A DNA stretch of 30,381 nucleotides from contig JANPDG010000133.1 of the NCBI GenBank assembly GCA_031431335.1, positions 1-30,381 on the forward strand. Reading direction: 5' to 3'. The DNA is from JAAFIP01 sp031431335. Its GTDB lineage: Bacteria > Pseudomonadota > Gammaproteobacteria > Burkholderiales > Burkholderiaceae_C. The notes below the pieces were generated by a model. That model was given only the letters and a program-made list of their open reading frames with translations, was not told where the DNA came from and did no database searches. A program made the translations under genes and the position numbers. Of this stretch, positions 1-7,975 are shown piece after piece. The first letter of the stretch is position 1; each line of letters opens with the position of its first letter.

Positions 1-209
1 AGCTGGTCTTGCAGGGCGGGCACGAGCTTGGGGTGGTTGTGGCCTAGGGTGTTCACGGCAATGCCGCCCAAGCCGTCGAGGTACGATTTGCCGTTCACGT
101 CCCACACGCGGCAGCCTTGGCCATGCGACAGCGCAATCGGCACGCGGCCATAGGTGTTCATCACATGGGGCTGTGTGGTGGGGGACGCGGCAGGTACGAG
201 GGTTGTCAT
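1..209 (-). CDS. argD: Acetylornithine aminotransferase, N-terminal part (runs off the window)
   Basis: Pyridoxal-phosphate aminotransferase of arginine synthesis, converting N-acetylglutamate semialdehyde to N2-acetylornithine in the cytoplasm. Only the first 69 codons are present. They read MTTLVPAASP..., then VMNTYGRVPIALSHGQGC, VWDVNGKSYLDGLGGIAV and NTLGHNHPKLVPALQDQ, the typical N-terminal segment of ArgD/class III aminotransferases. The PLP lysine and the rest lie outside the window. The ATG at 209 is the first in frame. It is divergent from the DUF3579 gene across a 292-bp gap. A related class III enzyme such as a succinylornithine aminotransferase cannot be excluded from the fragment alone, but the N-terminal phrases fit ArgD well. 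Confidence 0.85.
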   Translation of the reverse strand, partial: MTTLVPAASPTTQPHVMNTYGRVPIALSHGQGCRVWDVNGKSYLDGLGGIAVNTLGHNHPKLVPALQDQ

Positions 210-501
210 GGTGGGTGGTTCAGCAAACATTCGGAGTCAGTTGAATCAGCGGGGCTTTAAAGCTCCGCTGTGGGCAATTGATTTTAGAGGCAATGCAGCG
301 GTTTGAGCGCGTGGCAGTGACGATGCTTTTGCATCGCTGCGATGCGCGCTGTGGCTGTTTGCGGTTGGGTTTGCAACAGCTATATTGCTGCCCCTGCGTT
401 TGACAGGCATGTGACAGTTTTCCGCAGTCTTCTATAAGATAGAATTGTTGTGCAGTGCAACAAGCGGCGATCCTGCCTGCTGCATTAGTGCCTTAACACC
501 C
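210..501. other. Intergenic region between argD and the DUF3579 gene
   Basis: This 292-bp divergent gap must hold the promoters of both neighbours. A run of GC-rich sequence follows the argD start, and an AT-richer part with promoter-like boxes lies at 411-440. A short match to the core of the dispersed repeat (CAGTTTTCCG, 415-424) is followed by a TCTAT-AAG-ATAGA inverted repeat (432-444). No further gene is seen. Confidence 0.5.
411..440 (+). promoter_or_regulatory. Possible sigma70 promoter of the DUF3579 gene
   Basis: GTGACA (411-416) and TATAAG (433-438) or TAAGAT (435-440) are spaced 16 to 18 bp apart, about 65 bp upstream of the ATG at 502. The -10 is imperfect and a TTGACA at 400-405 is too far from it, so this is only a candidate. 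Confidence 0.35.
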
Positions 502-813
502 ATGTCCACACCCAGCTCTCAACAAGTCTTTATCCAAGGCGTCACCCAAGACGGCAAAACGTTTCGCCCTAGCGACTGGGCCGAGCGTTTGTGCGGCGTG
601 ATGAGCCAGTTTCGCCCCGGCGGCGCGGTGCCAGGCTCCCATTTGAGCTACTCGGAGTGGTGTTTGCCTACCAACTTAGGCGATATAAAGTGTGTGGTGG
701 TGCACCGCGACTTGCGCGACCACGAGGTGATGGCTTGGGATTTTGTGATGAATTTTGCCAAAGACAATAATCTGCAAGTGATTGAGGCTTGCCTCTTGCC
801 TCCAGCGCCTTAG
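502..813 (+). CDS. DUF3579 family protein
   Basis: A 103-residue soluble protein of unknown function, starting MSTPSSQQVFIQGVTQDG. It matches my memory of the DUF3579 family by the phrases FRPSDWAERLCGVMSQF and LSYSEWCLPTNLGDIKCVVV, followed by a C-terminal helix (VMAWDFVMNFAKDNNLQVIE). The ATG at 502 is chosen because the family begins just before the FIQGVT strand; an upstream TTG at 445 would add 19 unlikely residues. In related genomes this gene often sits beside arginine genes, as here next to argD. A strong terminator follows at 834-859. Confidence 0.8.
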   Translation: MSTPSSQQVFIQGVTQDGKTFRPSDWAERLCGVMSQFRPGGAVPGSHLSYSEWCLPTNLGDIKCVVVHRDLRDHEVMAWDFVMNFAKDNNLQVIEACLLPPAP

Positions 814-833
814 CGACACTTAAACCACCCACA

Positions 834-859
834 AAAAAGCCGTCTTGCGACGGCTTTTT
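834..859. terminator. Bidirectional intrinsic terminator between the DUF3579 gene and rpsT
   Basis: AAAAAGCCGTC (834-844), loop TTGC, GACGGCTTTTT (849-859): an 11-bp perfect stem with a T-run on the right and an A-run on the left. It can therefore end transcription of both convergent genes, DUF3579 on + and rpsT on -. Confidence 0.9.
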
Positions 860-943
860 GCTTTTTCTTTGCTGACAGCGCACCCGCGTCAAACGGCTGG
901 TGGTTTCACGTTCAGTGAGCCCACCAGGGCTTGGGTGCCAATA

Positions 944-1243
944 TTACTTGGCGGTCGCCAAGGTTTTCACCTTAGCAGCTAAGCGGCTCTTATCACGAGC
1001 AGCTTTGTTTTTGTGGAAGATGCCTTTGTCAGCAACCGTGTCCACAATAGCTTGCGCTTTGGCGAAGAGCTCGGTGGCCTTGGCCTTGTCGCCCGCGACA
1101 ACAGCTTTTTCCACATTCTTCACCGCAGTGCGGTATTTGGAGCGCAGCGAGGTGTTCGCAGCGTTGATTTTGGTGTCCTGACGAACACGTTTGCGGCCCG
1201 ACGCGAGGCGTGGGTTCTTTTTCTTAGGCTTGGTAGATGCCAT
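944..1243 (-). CDS. rpsT: 30S ribosomal protein S20
   Basis: A 99-residue, lysine-rich, helical ribosomal protein that binds 16S rRNA in the small subunit. The N-terminus MASTKPKKKNPRLASGRKR and the segment KAQAIVDTVADKGIFHKNKA are typical of S20, and the length is slightly above the usual 87-90. A Shine-Dalgarno-like AGGAA lies upstream of the ATG at 1243. It lies 32 bp downstream of comF on the same strand, so it either shares comF transcripts or has a promoter inside the comF 3' end. It ends at the terminator at 834-859. Confidence 0.97.
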   Translation of the reverse strand: MASTKPKKKNPRLASGRKRVRQDTKINAANTSLRSKYRTAVKNVEKAVVAGDKAKATELFAKAQAIVDTVADKGIFHKNKAARDKSRLAAKVKTLATAK

Positions 1244-1275
1244 GGTGTAAGGTTCCTAGTGGTTTGAGGATGATG

Positions 1276-2088
1276 TCAGCAAAGCCCATGATTATACCCC
1301 GAGGCAGGGGTGCGGGCAAAGACAATGCCTGTGACATGGGCCGCACCGGCCCGGCGCAGGGCGGCAGCGGCCGAGCCCAGGGTGGCCGTGGTGGTGGTGA
1401 CGTCGTCTACCAATACCAGCCGCGCGCCTTGCACCTGGGCTGCCAAAGTGGGCTCTACGGCAAAAGCGTTGAGCATATTAAGTTGGCGTTCGCTACGGCC
1501 CAGGCCCATTTGGGCCTGGGTCTCGCGGGTACGGACCAGCAGATCGGCACGCAAACGCGCGCGGACGATGGGTGGCGCTGGACTTTTTGAGTTGGGCGCA
1601 GTTTGTGGGGCAAGCAGATGGTGGGTGATCTGCAGGGCTTGGTTAAAGCCGCGTTCGCGCTGCCTCAGCGCTGACAAAGGAATAGGCACTGCCCAGTCGG
1701 CCTGCGCCAGGGCTAAAGTGATTGCGCTGCGCTGGTGCATTAGGCTGGCCATGCAGCGCGCAGCCGCTGGGTCAGCGCCCGATACACCGCCTGAGCGCGC
1801 GCCACGGCCAAACTTCAGCTGGGCCAGTAGACCGTCCCAAGGGTAGTCGTAGTCCACAGCGGCGTAGCAAGCGTCTAGGCTGGTGCCGTGCTGCAGGCAT
1901 ACACCGCACTGCGTGGCTGCGCCGGGAAGGGTGTGCGCACAGGTGATGCAGCGGTGCTGATCGGGCGCAAAACGCGCAGTGCAAGCGCCGCAGACCGTGT
2001 CGCGGCACCAAGCACGGCACACCGCACACTGGCTGGGCAGGGCGCTGGCGGCCAGGGTGAGCAGGCGGGAGAATAGGCCGGTAGGCAT
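1276..2088 (-). CDS. comF: ComF family protein (phosphoribosyltransferase fold)
   Basis: A 270-residue ComF-type protein, needed for DNA uptake in competent bacteria and thought to act in the cytoplasm on incoming single-stranded DNA. The N-terminal third has cysteine pairs of a zinc-finger-like domain (CAVCRAWC, CGAC, CITC, CGVC). The C-terminal part is a type I phosphoribosyltransferase domain with the PRPP-binding motif LVLVDDVTTTTATL at about residues 224-237. The phrase PIPLSALRQRERGFNQA is also typical of the family. The start MPTGLFSRLL at 2088 is preferred because longer in-frame starts run into the divergent methyltransferase gene. rpsT follows 32 bp downstream. Confidence 0.9.
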   Translation of the reverse strand: MPTGLFSRLLTLAASALPSQCAVCRAWCRDTVCGACTARFAPDQHRCITCAHTLPGAATQCGVCLQHGTSLDACYAAVDYDYPWDGLLAQLKFGRGARSGGVSGADPAAARCMASLMHQRSAITLALAQADWAVPIPLSALRQRERGFNQALQITHHLLAPQTAPNSKSPAPPIVRARLRADLLVRTRETQAQMGLGRSERQLNMLNAFAVEPTLAAQVQGARLVLVDDVTTTTATLGSAAAALRRAGAAHVTGIVFARTPASGYNHGLC

Positions 2089-2165
2089 CAGTAAGTGAAT
2101 AAAGGGTGGCACCCTAGGCAAAGTACACCAATATACTCGCAGCCATATCTTTGTAATAAACCACC

Positions 2166-3107
2166 ATGTCCAGCCAGCATCTTCCGCCCACCATCGACCC
2201 CGTTGCCGCCGCACGCTGGCAGCGCCTGAGCGGGCGGGGTGAGGGTGCGAAAGGCGATGCGCTGGCCAGTTTGCAAGCACCCTGGCTGCACGAAGAAGTG
2301 GGCTCGCGTATGCAAGAGCGGCTGCAATGGATTAAAAAACCACCAGCCGCGTGGGCGCACTGGGAGCCTGTAGCAGGCGGGCTGCGTACCCATGAAGCGG
2401 TTGCACTGCGTTATAAGAATAGTGCATGTTTCATGCAGTTTTCCGACATGGATGTTAGTAAGTTAGCTATTAAAAGTATAGTAAAACCGTGGTGGCATGT
2501 GGCCCGCTGGCGTGGTGCATCGCCGCACGCTGGCTTGCCTGCAGACGGTGGCGTGCAACTGGTCTGGGCCAATATGCTGCTGCACAGCCAGGCCGACCCG
2601 CTGGCGCTGATGGCGCAGTGGCAGCGCGCCCTGTCTGTGGACGGCTTTTTGATGTTTTCGTGCCTTGGCCCCGACACTGTGCGCGAGCTCAGGGCGCTGT
2701 ACGCAGAATTGGGCTTAGGGCCTTGTAGCCACACCTTCACCGACATGCACGATTGGGGCGATATGCTGGTGCAGTCGGGGTTTGCCGAGCCTGTGATGGA
2801 CATGGAGCGCATCACGCTGAGTTTTGCCACGCCGGAGCGGGCACTGAAGGAGCTGCGCGGGATAGGGCGCAATTTGCACCCGCAGCGCTTTGCGGGACTG
2901 CGTGGGCGCAGCTACCGCGTGCGCCTGCTAGCGGCTATGCGCGAGCGCTGGGGCGCTAGTGCAGCAGACGGCTCTATTACGCTGACTTTTGAGGTGATTT
3001 ACGGGCACGCTTACAAGCCTAGGCCGCGCATCAAAGTCAGCTCAGAGTCGGCAGTATCGATGCAAGATATGCGGGCAATGCTCGCGCGGGGCAAGCCCGG
3101 GCCTTAA
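2166..3107 (+). CDS. BioC-like methyltransferase, with a repeat-encoded segment
   Basis: A 313-residue protein resembling BioC/malonyl-ACP O-methyltransferase relatives of Burkholderiales. Family-like phrases are TIDPVAAARWQRL, WLHEEVGSRMQERLQWIK, VQLVWANMLLHSQADPLALM, MFSCLGPDTVRELRALY, FTDMHDWGDMLVQSGFAEPVMDMERITLSF, and a late SITLTFEVIYGHAY. The classical SAM motif I (a glycine-rich DxGxGxG) is not visible; HWEPVAGGLRTHEAV stands in its place. Residues about 86-103 are encoded by repeat copy A (2423-2473) and read MQFSDMDVSKLAIK, where an acidic residue after the second strand would normally bind SAM. It may still work in biotin synthesis or be an impaired paralogue; the sequence does not decide. 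It is divergent from comF (77-bp gap). Confidence 0.75.
   Translation: MSSQHLPPTIDPVAAARWQRLSGRGEGAKGDALASLQAPWLHEEVGSRMQERLQWIKKPPAAWAHWEPVAGGLRTHEAVALRYKNSACFMQFSDMDVSKLAIKSIVKPWWHVARWRGASPHAGLPADGGVQLVWANMLLHSQADPLALMAQWQRALSVDGFLMFSCLGPDTVRELRALYAELGLGPCSHTFTDMHDWGDMLVQSGFAEPVMDMERITLSFATPERALKELRGIGRNLHPQRFAGLRGRSYRVRLLAAMRERWGASAADGSITLTFEVIYGHAYKPRPRIKVSSESAVSMQDMRAMLARGKPGP
2423..2473 (+). repeat. Dispersed two-hairpin repeat, copy A (inside the methyltransferase gene)
   Basis: The left hairpin is TGCATG-TTT-CATGCA (2423-2437). The core GCAGTTTTCCGACATGG spans 2435-2451. The right hairpin is TTAGTA-AGTTAGC-TATTAA (2455-2473, one G-U pair). It matches copy F at about 32 of 40 core positions without gaps. 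It is translated in frame as QFSDMDVSKLAIK. Confidence 0.88.
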
Positions 3108-3144
3108 CCGCCGATGCCAAAAAGTAGGCTTAAGTAGAGATAAC

Positions 3145-3181
3145 ACCCCTAAAAGGCTAATGGTGAACGCAAGCTAGGGGT
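3145..3181. other. Inverted repeat downstream of the methyltransferase gene
   Basis: ACCCCTA (3145-3151) pairs with TAGGGGT (3175-3181), and an inner GCT/AGC pair extends the stem with a small bulge. No T-run follows, so it is not a standard terminator. It lies in the 188-bp gap before the oxidase cluster and could be part of the promoter region or an RNA-end hairpin. A TACAAT box at 3192-3197 is a possible -10 without a convincing -35. Confidence 0.4.
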
Positions 3182-3295
3182 CAACCCGCGCTACAATAAG
3201 TAGTTGCAAGAATTTTGGGTATGTTCCCACGCTCCTTTCAAAATCGCCTGATGATTTCAACAGGTTTTGAGAGATGGATGTGAAACGTCTAGTCT

Positions 3296-3772
3296 GTGCC
3301 TGATTTTGGTTTTCGATTCGCTACCGTGTCTGACCAGCAAATTCACTGGAAATTGCTGCGTAATTGCTCGATAACGCCCTCCCAGTTGTGCTGGCTGTAC
3401 GCCTCTATGTGTGTGGTCTCGCTTGGGATCGCCGGAGGCTTTTGGCTGCACGGTGCGAAGATGATCATGCCTTTCGCTTGGGCTGAATTGATCATGGTGG
3501 GTGCGGCCTTTGTGGTCTACGCCCGGCACGCCACGGACGGTGAGCGAATTGTCTTGCAAGGTAGTCAATTGGTGGTTGAACAAACCAGCGCTGGCAAAGT
3601 GTCGCGCTCAGAGTTCAATCGCGCTTGGGTGCGGGTAGAGCCCCAGGCAGACGACAGGTCGTTGATCGAGCTGTCAGGCCAAGGTGTGAAGGTGCATATT
3701 GGGCGGCATATTCGTCCAGAGCTGCGCCACGCACTGGCCCGAGAGATACGCATGGCTTTGCGTGGTGTTTGA
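3296..3772 (+). CDS. DUF2244 membrane protein at the head of the oxidase operon
   Basis: A 158-residue integral membrane protein of the DUF2244 family, commonly the first gene of cytochrome c oxidase clusters in Burkholderiales. Two membrane segments are visible, about residues 33-52 (LCWLYASMCVVSLGIAGGFW) and 58-76 (MPFAWAELIMVGAAFVVYA), followed by a cytosolic beta-rich domain. Family-like phrases are LLRNCSITPSQL and YARHATDGERIVL. The start is uncertain: GTG at 3296 keeps the usual N-terminal strand, and a second GTG at 3326 would give a shorter form. Neither has a clear ribosome binding site. Its molecular role is unknown. coxB follows 80 bp downstream. Confidence 0.8.
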   Translation: MPDFGFRFATVSDQQIHWKLLRNCSITPSQLCWLYASMCVVSLGIAGGFWLHGAKMIMPFAWAELIMVGAAFVVYARHATDGERIVLQGSQLVVEQTSAGKVSRSEFNRAWVRVEPQADDRSLIELSGQGVKVHIGRHIRPELRHALAREIRMALRGV

Positions 3773-3852
3773 TGTTAGTAGCATGAGCGATGCGCAGAGC
3801 CAGTGAAAGAAGTTGTGATTTTTTGATTGATGTTGATTTGAGGCAAATAGAA

Positions 3853-5046
3853 GTGAATAAGGTGAAAAACATCTCCGCCGTGCTGCAAAGTCTGCTGCAT
3901 AACTTAACCCTAGGCATGGGTGTCGCCCTGAGTTCGGCAGCTTATGCTGTCAACGACTTGCCCGGTGGCCCTGCTGTCAACCAGCTGAACCTGCATCCCG
4001 CAGTGACCAAGATTGCAGCCGAGCAGCACTGGCTGCATTGGTTCATGATGATCATCTGCCTGGTGATCTTCTTTGCTGTTTTTGGCGTCATGTTCTATTC
4101 CATCTGGAAGCACCGCAAGTCGGTGGGCCACAAGTCGCAAGAGCTGGCCGAGCCGCTGTGGGTTGAAATCGGCTGGACAATTGTTCCGTTTTTGATCGTG
4201 ATTGGCATGGCCTTGCCTGCAACTAAAGTGCTGGTAGCCCAAAAAGACACCACCAATGCCGATCTCACCATCAAAGCTACGGGTTACCAGTGGAAATGGG
4301 GCTATGACTACATCAAAGGCGAGGGCGAGGGCCTTGGTTTTATCTCTACGCTGGACAACACGCACCGTGAGCTGTCCAACACCGGACTGCCCAAGGGCAC
4401 CGTCGTGCCAGACAACTATTTGCTCAAGGTCGACAATCCATTGGTTGTGCCTGTGGATAAAAAAGTCCGCATTATCACCACTGCCAACGACGTGATTCAC
4501 GCCTTCATGGTGCCTGCATTCGGTATCAAGCAAGATGCGATTCCAGGCTTTGTGCGCGACACTTGGTTTCGTGCCGAGAAAATCGGCGACTATTACGGCC
4601 AGTGCGCCGAGCTGTGCGGCAAAGAACATGCCTACATGCCCATCCATGTCAAAGTGGTAAGCGGCGAGGACTACAGCAAATGGGTGGATGGCGAAAAGAA
4701 AAAACTCGCTGCCAAAGCGGATGACCCCAGCAAAGTGTGGACTTTAGACGACATGACCAAGCGCGGCGAAAAAGTCTATAACGCCAACTGCGCAGCGTGC
4801 CACCAAGCCACTGGCAAGGGCGCGGGCCCGATCAAGGCGATTGATGGCGCAGCTGTGGTCTTGGATGCGGACAAGTCCAAGCAAATCAACATTTTGCTCA
4901 ACGGTCAAAACAACGGCGCGATGCCTGCTTGGAAGCAGCTGAGCGACACAGAAATTGCAGCGGTGATTACGTTCACTAAGAACAATTGGTCTAACAAGAC
5001 TGGTCAAATCGTGCAACCCGCTGACATTACGTCTGCACGCAAGTAA
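3853..5046 (+). CDS. coxB: Cytochrome c oxidase subunit II with fused cytochrome c domain
   Basis: Carries the CuA centre that receives electrons for the aa3-type terminal oxidase in the inner membrane. A signal-like N-terminus (residues 1-32, ending AAYA) is followed by two membrane helices (about 60-85 and 104-126) and a periplasmic cupredoxin domain. CuA ligands are visible: the His in DVIHAFMVP and the C251/C255/H259/M262 cluster in GQCAELCGKEHAYM. A C-terminal cytochrome c domain has CAACH (313-317) and a likely axial Met in GAMPAW, so this is a caa3-like subunit II. The GTG at 3853 is chosen because GAGG (3840-3843) lies 9 nt upstream; an ATG at 3790 has no such site. ctaD follows after 46 bp. 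Confidence 0.95.
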   Translation: MNKVKNISAVLQSLLHNLTLGMGVALSSAAYAVNDLPGGPAVNQLNLHPAVTKIAAEQHWLHWFMMIICLVIFFAVFGVMFYSIWKHRKSVGHKSQELAEPLWVEIGWTIVPFLIVIGMALPATKVLVAQKDTTNADLTIKATGYQWKWGYDYIKGEGEGLGFISTLDNTHRELSNTGLPKGTVVPDNYLLKVDNPLVVPVDKKVRIITTANDVIHAFMVPAFGIKQDAIPGFVRDTWFRAEKIGDYYGQCAELCGKEHAYMPIHVKVVSGEDYSKWVDGEKKKLAAKADDPSKVWTLDDMTKRGEKVYNANCAACHQATGKGAGPIKAIDGAAVVLDADKSKQINILLNGQNNGAMPAWKQLSDTEIAAVITFTKNNWSNKTGQIVQPADITSARK

Positions 5047-5092
5047 ATTTAAAACTTAACTTCACTTCTTTACAGAACCCGAAGGACAAAAT

Positions 5093-6754
5093 ATGAGCGC
5101 AGTTCTAGACAACCACGGCCACCCTATTGATCATGTAGGCGACCACGCACACGACGACCATCATGACCACGCCCCCGCAGGCTGGCGTCGTTGGGTGTAT
5201 GCCACCAACCACAAAGACATCGGTACGCTGTACCTGCTGTTCAGCTTCACGATGTTCATCATCGGCGGCATTTTGGCACTAGGCATTCGCGCCGAGCTTT
5301 TCCAGCCTGGTCTGCAATTGGTCAACCCTGAGCTGTTCAACCAGCTCACCACCATGCACGGCATCATCATGGTGTTCGGCGCGATCATGCCGGCCTTTGT
5401 AGGCTTTGCGAACTGGATGATCCCGCTGCAAATCGGCGCAGGTGATATGGCTTTTGCGCGTATGAATAACTTCAGCTTCTGGCTGATGATTCCTGCCGCT
5501 TTGATGGTGGTGGCCAGCTTCTTCATGCCTGGCGGCGCACCCGCAGGCGGCTGGACGCTGTATGCACCGCTGTCGCTGCAAATGGGCCCCGGTATGGACG
5601 CTGGTATTTTCGCGCTGCACATTTTGGGCGCAAGCTCCATCATGGGTTCGATCAACATCATCGTCACCATTCTGAACATGCGCGCGCCCGGCATGACACT
5701 CATGAAGATGCCCATGTTCTGTTGGACATGGCTCATCACCGCGTACCTGCTGATCGCTGTGATGCCTGTATTAGCTGGTGCGATCACCATGACTTTGACA
5801 GATCGTCATTTCGGTACCAGCTTCTTTAACCCTGCTGGTGGAGGCGACCCAGTGATGTTCCAGCACATCTTCTGGTTCTTCGGCCACCCTGAGGTGTACA
5901 TCATGATCTTGCCGGCCTTTGGTATCGTCAGCCAGATCATCCCAGCGTTTGCTCGTAAGAAGCTGTTCGGCTATGCATCAATGGTCTACGCTACATCGTC
6001 GATTGCCATTTTGTCGTTCATCGTGTGGGCACACCACATGTTCACCACCGGCATGCCAGTGACTGGCCAGCTTTTCTTTATGTACGCTACGATGCTGATC
6101 GCTGTGCCTACAGGCGTGAAGATTTTCAACTGGATCGCCACGATGTGGAAGGGCGAGATGACCTTTGAAACGCCTATGCTGTTCGCGGTGGGCTTTATCT
6201 TCGTGTTCACGATGGGCGGCTTCACAGGTTTGATCTTGGCGGTCGCGCCGATTGATACCCAAGTGCAAGACACCTACTATGTTGTAGCGCACTTCCACTA
6301 CGTGCTCGTTGCAGGTTCGCTGTATGCACTGTTTGCAGGCTATTACTACTGGTCACCTAAGTGGACTGGTGTGATGTACAACGAAACACGCGGCAAGATT
6401 CACTTTTGGTGGAGCCTGATTGCTTTTAACGTGACCTTCTTCCCAATGCACTTCTTGGGGCTCGCTGGTATGCCGCGTCGTTACGCTGACTACCCAGCGC
6501 AGTTTGCGGACTTTAATGCATTGGCGTCGGTGGGCGGTTTTGCGTTCGGTATTGCGCAGGTCTACTTCTTCTTCTTTATCGTGTTGCCTACCATGATGGG
6601 CAAGGGCGAAAAAGCAAAGCAAAACCCATGGCAAGACCCAGACGGTCGCGGCGCAGAAGGCTTGGAATGGGAAGTGCCGTCGCCTGCACCGTTTCACACC
6701 TTTGAAACACCGCCTAAGTTGAACAAAGCGGCCACCAAAATTGTGGCGAATTAA
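5093..6754 (+). CDS. ctaD: Cytochrome c oxidase subunit I
   Basis: The catalytic heme-copper subunit of the aa3-type oxidase, reducing oxygen to water and pumping protons across the inner membrane. It is 553 residues long with about twelve membrane helices. Metal ligands are visible: the heme a His in TTMHGIIMVFG, the CuB ligands in FFGHPEVYIMILPAFG (near residue 265) and AHHMF (314-315), and the heme a/a3 pair in VVAHFHYVLVAGS (near 400). The first 26 residues are unusually rich in histidine (8 His) with several Asp. An AAGGA ribosome binding site precedes the ATG. Confidence 0.98.
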   Translation: MSAVLDNHGHPIDHVGDHAHDDHHDHAPAGWRRWVYATNHKDIGTLYLLFSFTMFIIGGILALGIRAELFQPGLQLVNPELFNQLTTMHGIIMVFGAIMPAFVGFANWMIPLQIGAGDMAFARMNNFSFWLMIPAALMVVASFFMPGGAPAGGWTLYAPLSLQMGPGMDAGIFALHILGASSIMGSINIIVTILNMRAPGMTLMKMPMFCWTWLITAYLLIAVMPVLAGAITMTLTDRHFGTSFFNPAGGGDPVMFQHIFWFFGHPEVYIMILPAFGIVSQIIPAFARKKLFGYASMVYATSSIAILSFIVWAHHMFTTGMPVTGQLFFMYATMLIAVPTGVKIFNWIATMWKGEMTFETPMLFAVGFIFVFTMGGFTGLILAVAPIDTQVQDTYYVVAHFHYVLVAGSLYALFAGYYYWSPKWTGVMYNETRGKIHFWWSLIAFNVTFFPMHFLGLAGMPRRYADYPAQFADFNALASVGGFAFGIAQVYFFFFIVLPTMMGKGEKAKQNPWQDPDGRGAEGLEWEVPSPAPFHTFETPPKLNKAATKIVAN

Positions 6755-6815
6755 GACCTTTGTTGAGGCTTAAGCACAACCACCCAGCGAACGGCCTTAG
6801 TTAGGAATTGTTGAT

Positions 6816-7016
6816 ATGTCGTCTGAGCAAAAAAAGAAAAACCTGACCTTGGGGCTGATTTTAGGTTCCGTGGTTTTGGTTTTTTTCATCGGTTTTATTG
6901 TGCGCTTAACCTACTTTGGCACGCCTAAAAGACCGCAAATGGCACCGATCGGTTCTATGTCTGCGCCTGTGCCATTGCTTGCACCTGCGCAAGCGGTGGG
7001 TGGCACTAAGCCTTAA
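6816..7016 (+). CDS. Cytochrome oxidase small assembly protein
   Basis: A 66-residue protein with a lysine-rich N-terminus (MSSEQKKKNLTLG), one membrane helix (about residues 11-32) and a short proline-rich periplasmic tail. Its position between ctaD and ctaG and its form match the small assembly protein found at this place in betaproteobacterial oxidase operons. Its exact job is not known to me. ctaG starts 15 bp after its stop. Confidence 0.75.
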   Translation: MSSEQKKKNLTLGLILGSVVLVFFIGFIVRLTYFGTPKRPQMAPIGSMSAPVPLLAPAQAVGGTKP

Positions 7017-7031
7017 ATTGGGTACAGCGCA

Positions 7032-7670
7032 ATGGCATTGAAAACCGAAAATATCAAAATGGTGGGCAAGCTCGCCGTAGTGACGTTGGGTATGTTTGCT
7101 TTCGGCTACGCGCTGGTGCCGATTTACAAAGCCATTTGTGAAATGACGGGGATCAATATCTTGTCGCTGGGTGAAAAGCAAATCCCCGGTGCCAAGAGCA
7201 ATATTGCGGCCAACACGCAGATCGACAAAACCCGTACGATCACAGTCGAGTTTGATGCCAATGCCCGAGGTCCTTGGGAGTTCAAGCCGGCTCAGCGCTC
7301 GATTCAGGTGCACCCAGGCGAGCTGGCGACGGTGATGTATGAGTTTCAAAACATCCAAAATCGCCGCATGGCAGCCCAAGCGATTCCTAGCTACGCGCCA
7401 AAGCAAGCGTCGGCGCATTTTAATAAGCTAGAGTGTTTTTGTTTTAACCAATACACGCTCGAACCAGGTGAGAAAAAATCTTGGCCTGTGGCTTTTGTGA
7501 TTGACCCCAAATTGTCCAAAGACGTGACGACCATCACCTTGTCGTACACCTTTTTTGAAGTGGGCGGCAAAACACCTGCTGCACCTGCGGGCAATACAGC
7601 GGCTGCTTTACCGGCGGTGGTTAAAGATCTAATGCCTCAGATCCAGCCTGCCGTGAAAGCGCCTGTATGA
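7032..7670 (+). CDS. ctaG: Cytochrome c oxidase assembly protein CtaG/Cox11 (CuB insertion)
   Basis: A periplasmic copper chaperone anchored by one N-terminal helix (about residues 11-30), which delivers copper to the CuB site of subunit I. The 212-residue protein carries the copper-binding motif CFCF at 135-138 within KLECFCFNQYTLEPGE. The phrases YALVPIYKAICEMTGIN and PVAFVIDPKL are also family hallmarks. The C-terminus adds an Ala/Pro-rich tail. The stop overlaps the start of the DUF2970 gene (ATGA at 7667-7670), implying translational coupling. Confidence 0.95.
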   Translation: MALKTENIKMVGKLAVVTLGMFAFGYALVPIYKAICEMTGINILSLGEKQIPGAKSNIAANTQIDKTRTITVEFDANARGPWEFKPAQRSIQVHPGELATVMYEFQNIQNRRMAAQAIPSYAPKQASAHFNKLECFCFNQYTLEPGEKKSWPVAFVIDPKLSKDVTTITLSYTFFEVGGKTPAAPAGNTAAALPAVVKDLMPQIQPAVKAPV

Positions 7671-7909
7671 GCATCAAGCCTGACAGCGCATTGGTGTCTG
7701 ACAACGTGATGCAACGCAAAGGCAGCTGGTTGCGCACGGTGCAAGCTGTGGCGTGGTCGTTTGTGGGTTTGCGCAAAGGCAGTGAATTTGAAGAAGACAC
7801 GCAAAAGCTCAATCCTGTCCACCTGATCGTGGTGGGTTTGGGAGCGGCTGCTGTATTCGTAGTGAGTTTGGGTTTTATTGTGCGCTGGGCAGTGATAGCC
7901 GCCAAGTAA
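7667..7909 (+). CDS. DUF2970 small membrane protein
   Basis: An 80-residue protein with an N-terminal amphipathic stretch (WLRTVQAVAWSFVGLRKG) and one C-terminal membrane helix (about residues 54-77). This is the DUF2970 pattern, usually found between ctaG and coxC in these bacteria. The start overlaps the ctaG stop by 4 bp. Its role in oxidase assembly is inferred only from its position. Confidence 0.8.
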   Translation: MSIKPDSALVSDNVMQRKGSWLRTVQAVAWSFVGLRKGSEFEEDTQKLNPVHLIVVGLGAAAVFVVSLGFIVRWAVIAAK

Positions 7910-7975
7910 GGGCTGCTTTGACGGCGGCCAGAAGCATTTAAGTTTTAGAATTGAGAGAGCTAGGAGTTTATTAAT

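Noticed and set aside
2107..2160. CTAGGCAAAGTACACC... as a degenerate repeat copy before the methyltransferase gene
   Set aside because: Only scattered matches to the core and no stable stem; not better than chance.
3145..3181. Inverted repeat ACCCCTA...TAGGGGT as a terminator
   Set aside because: No T-run follows on either strand, and the loop is long; kept only as an inverted repeat.
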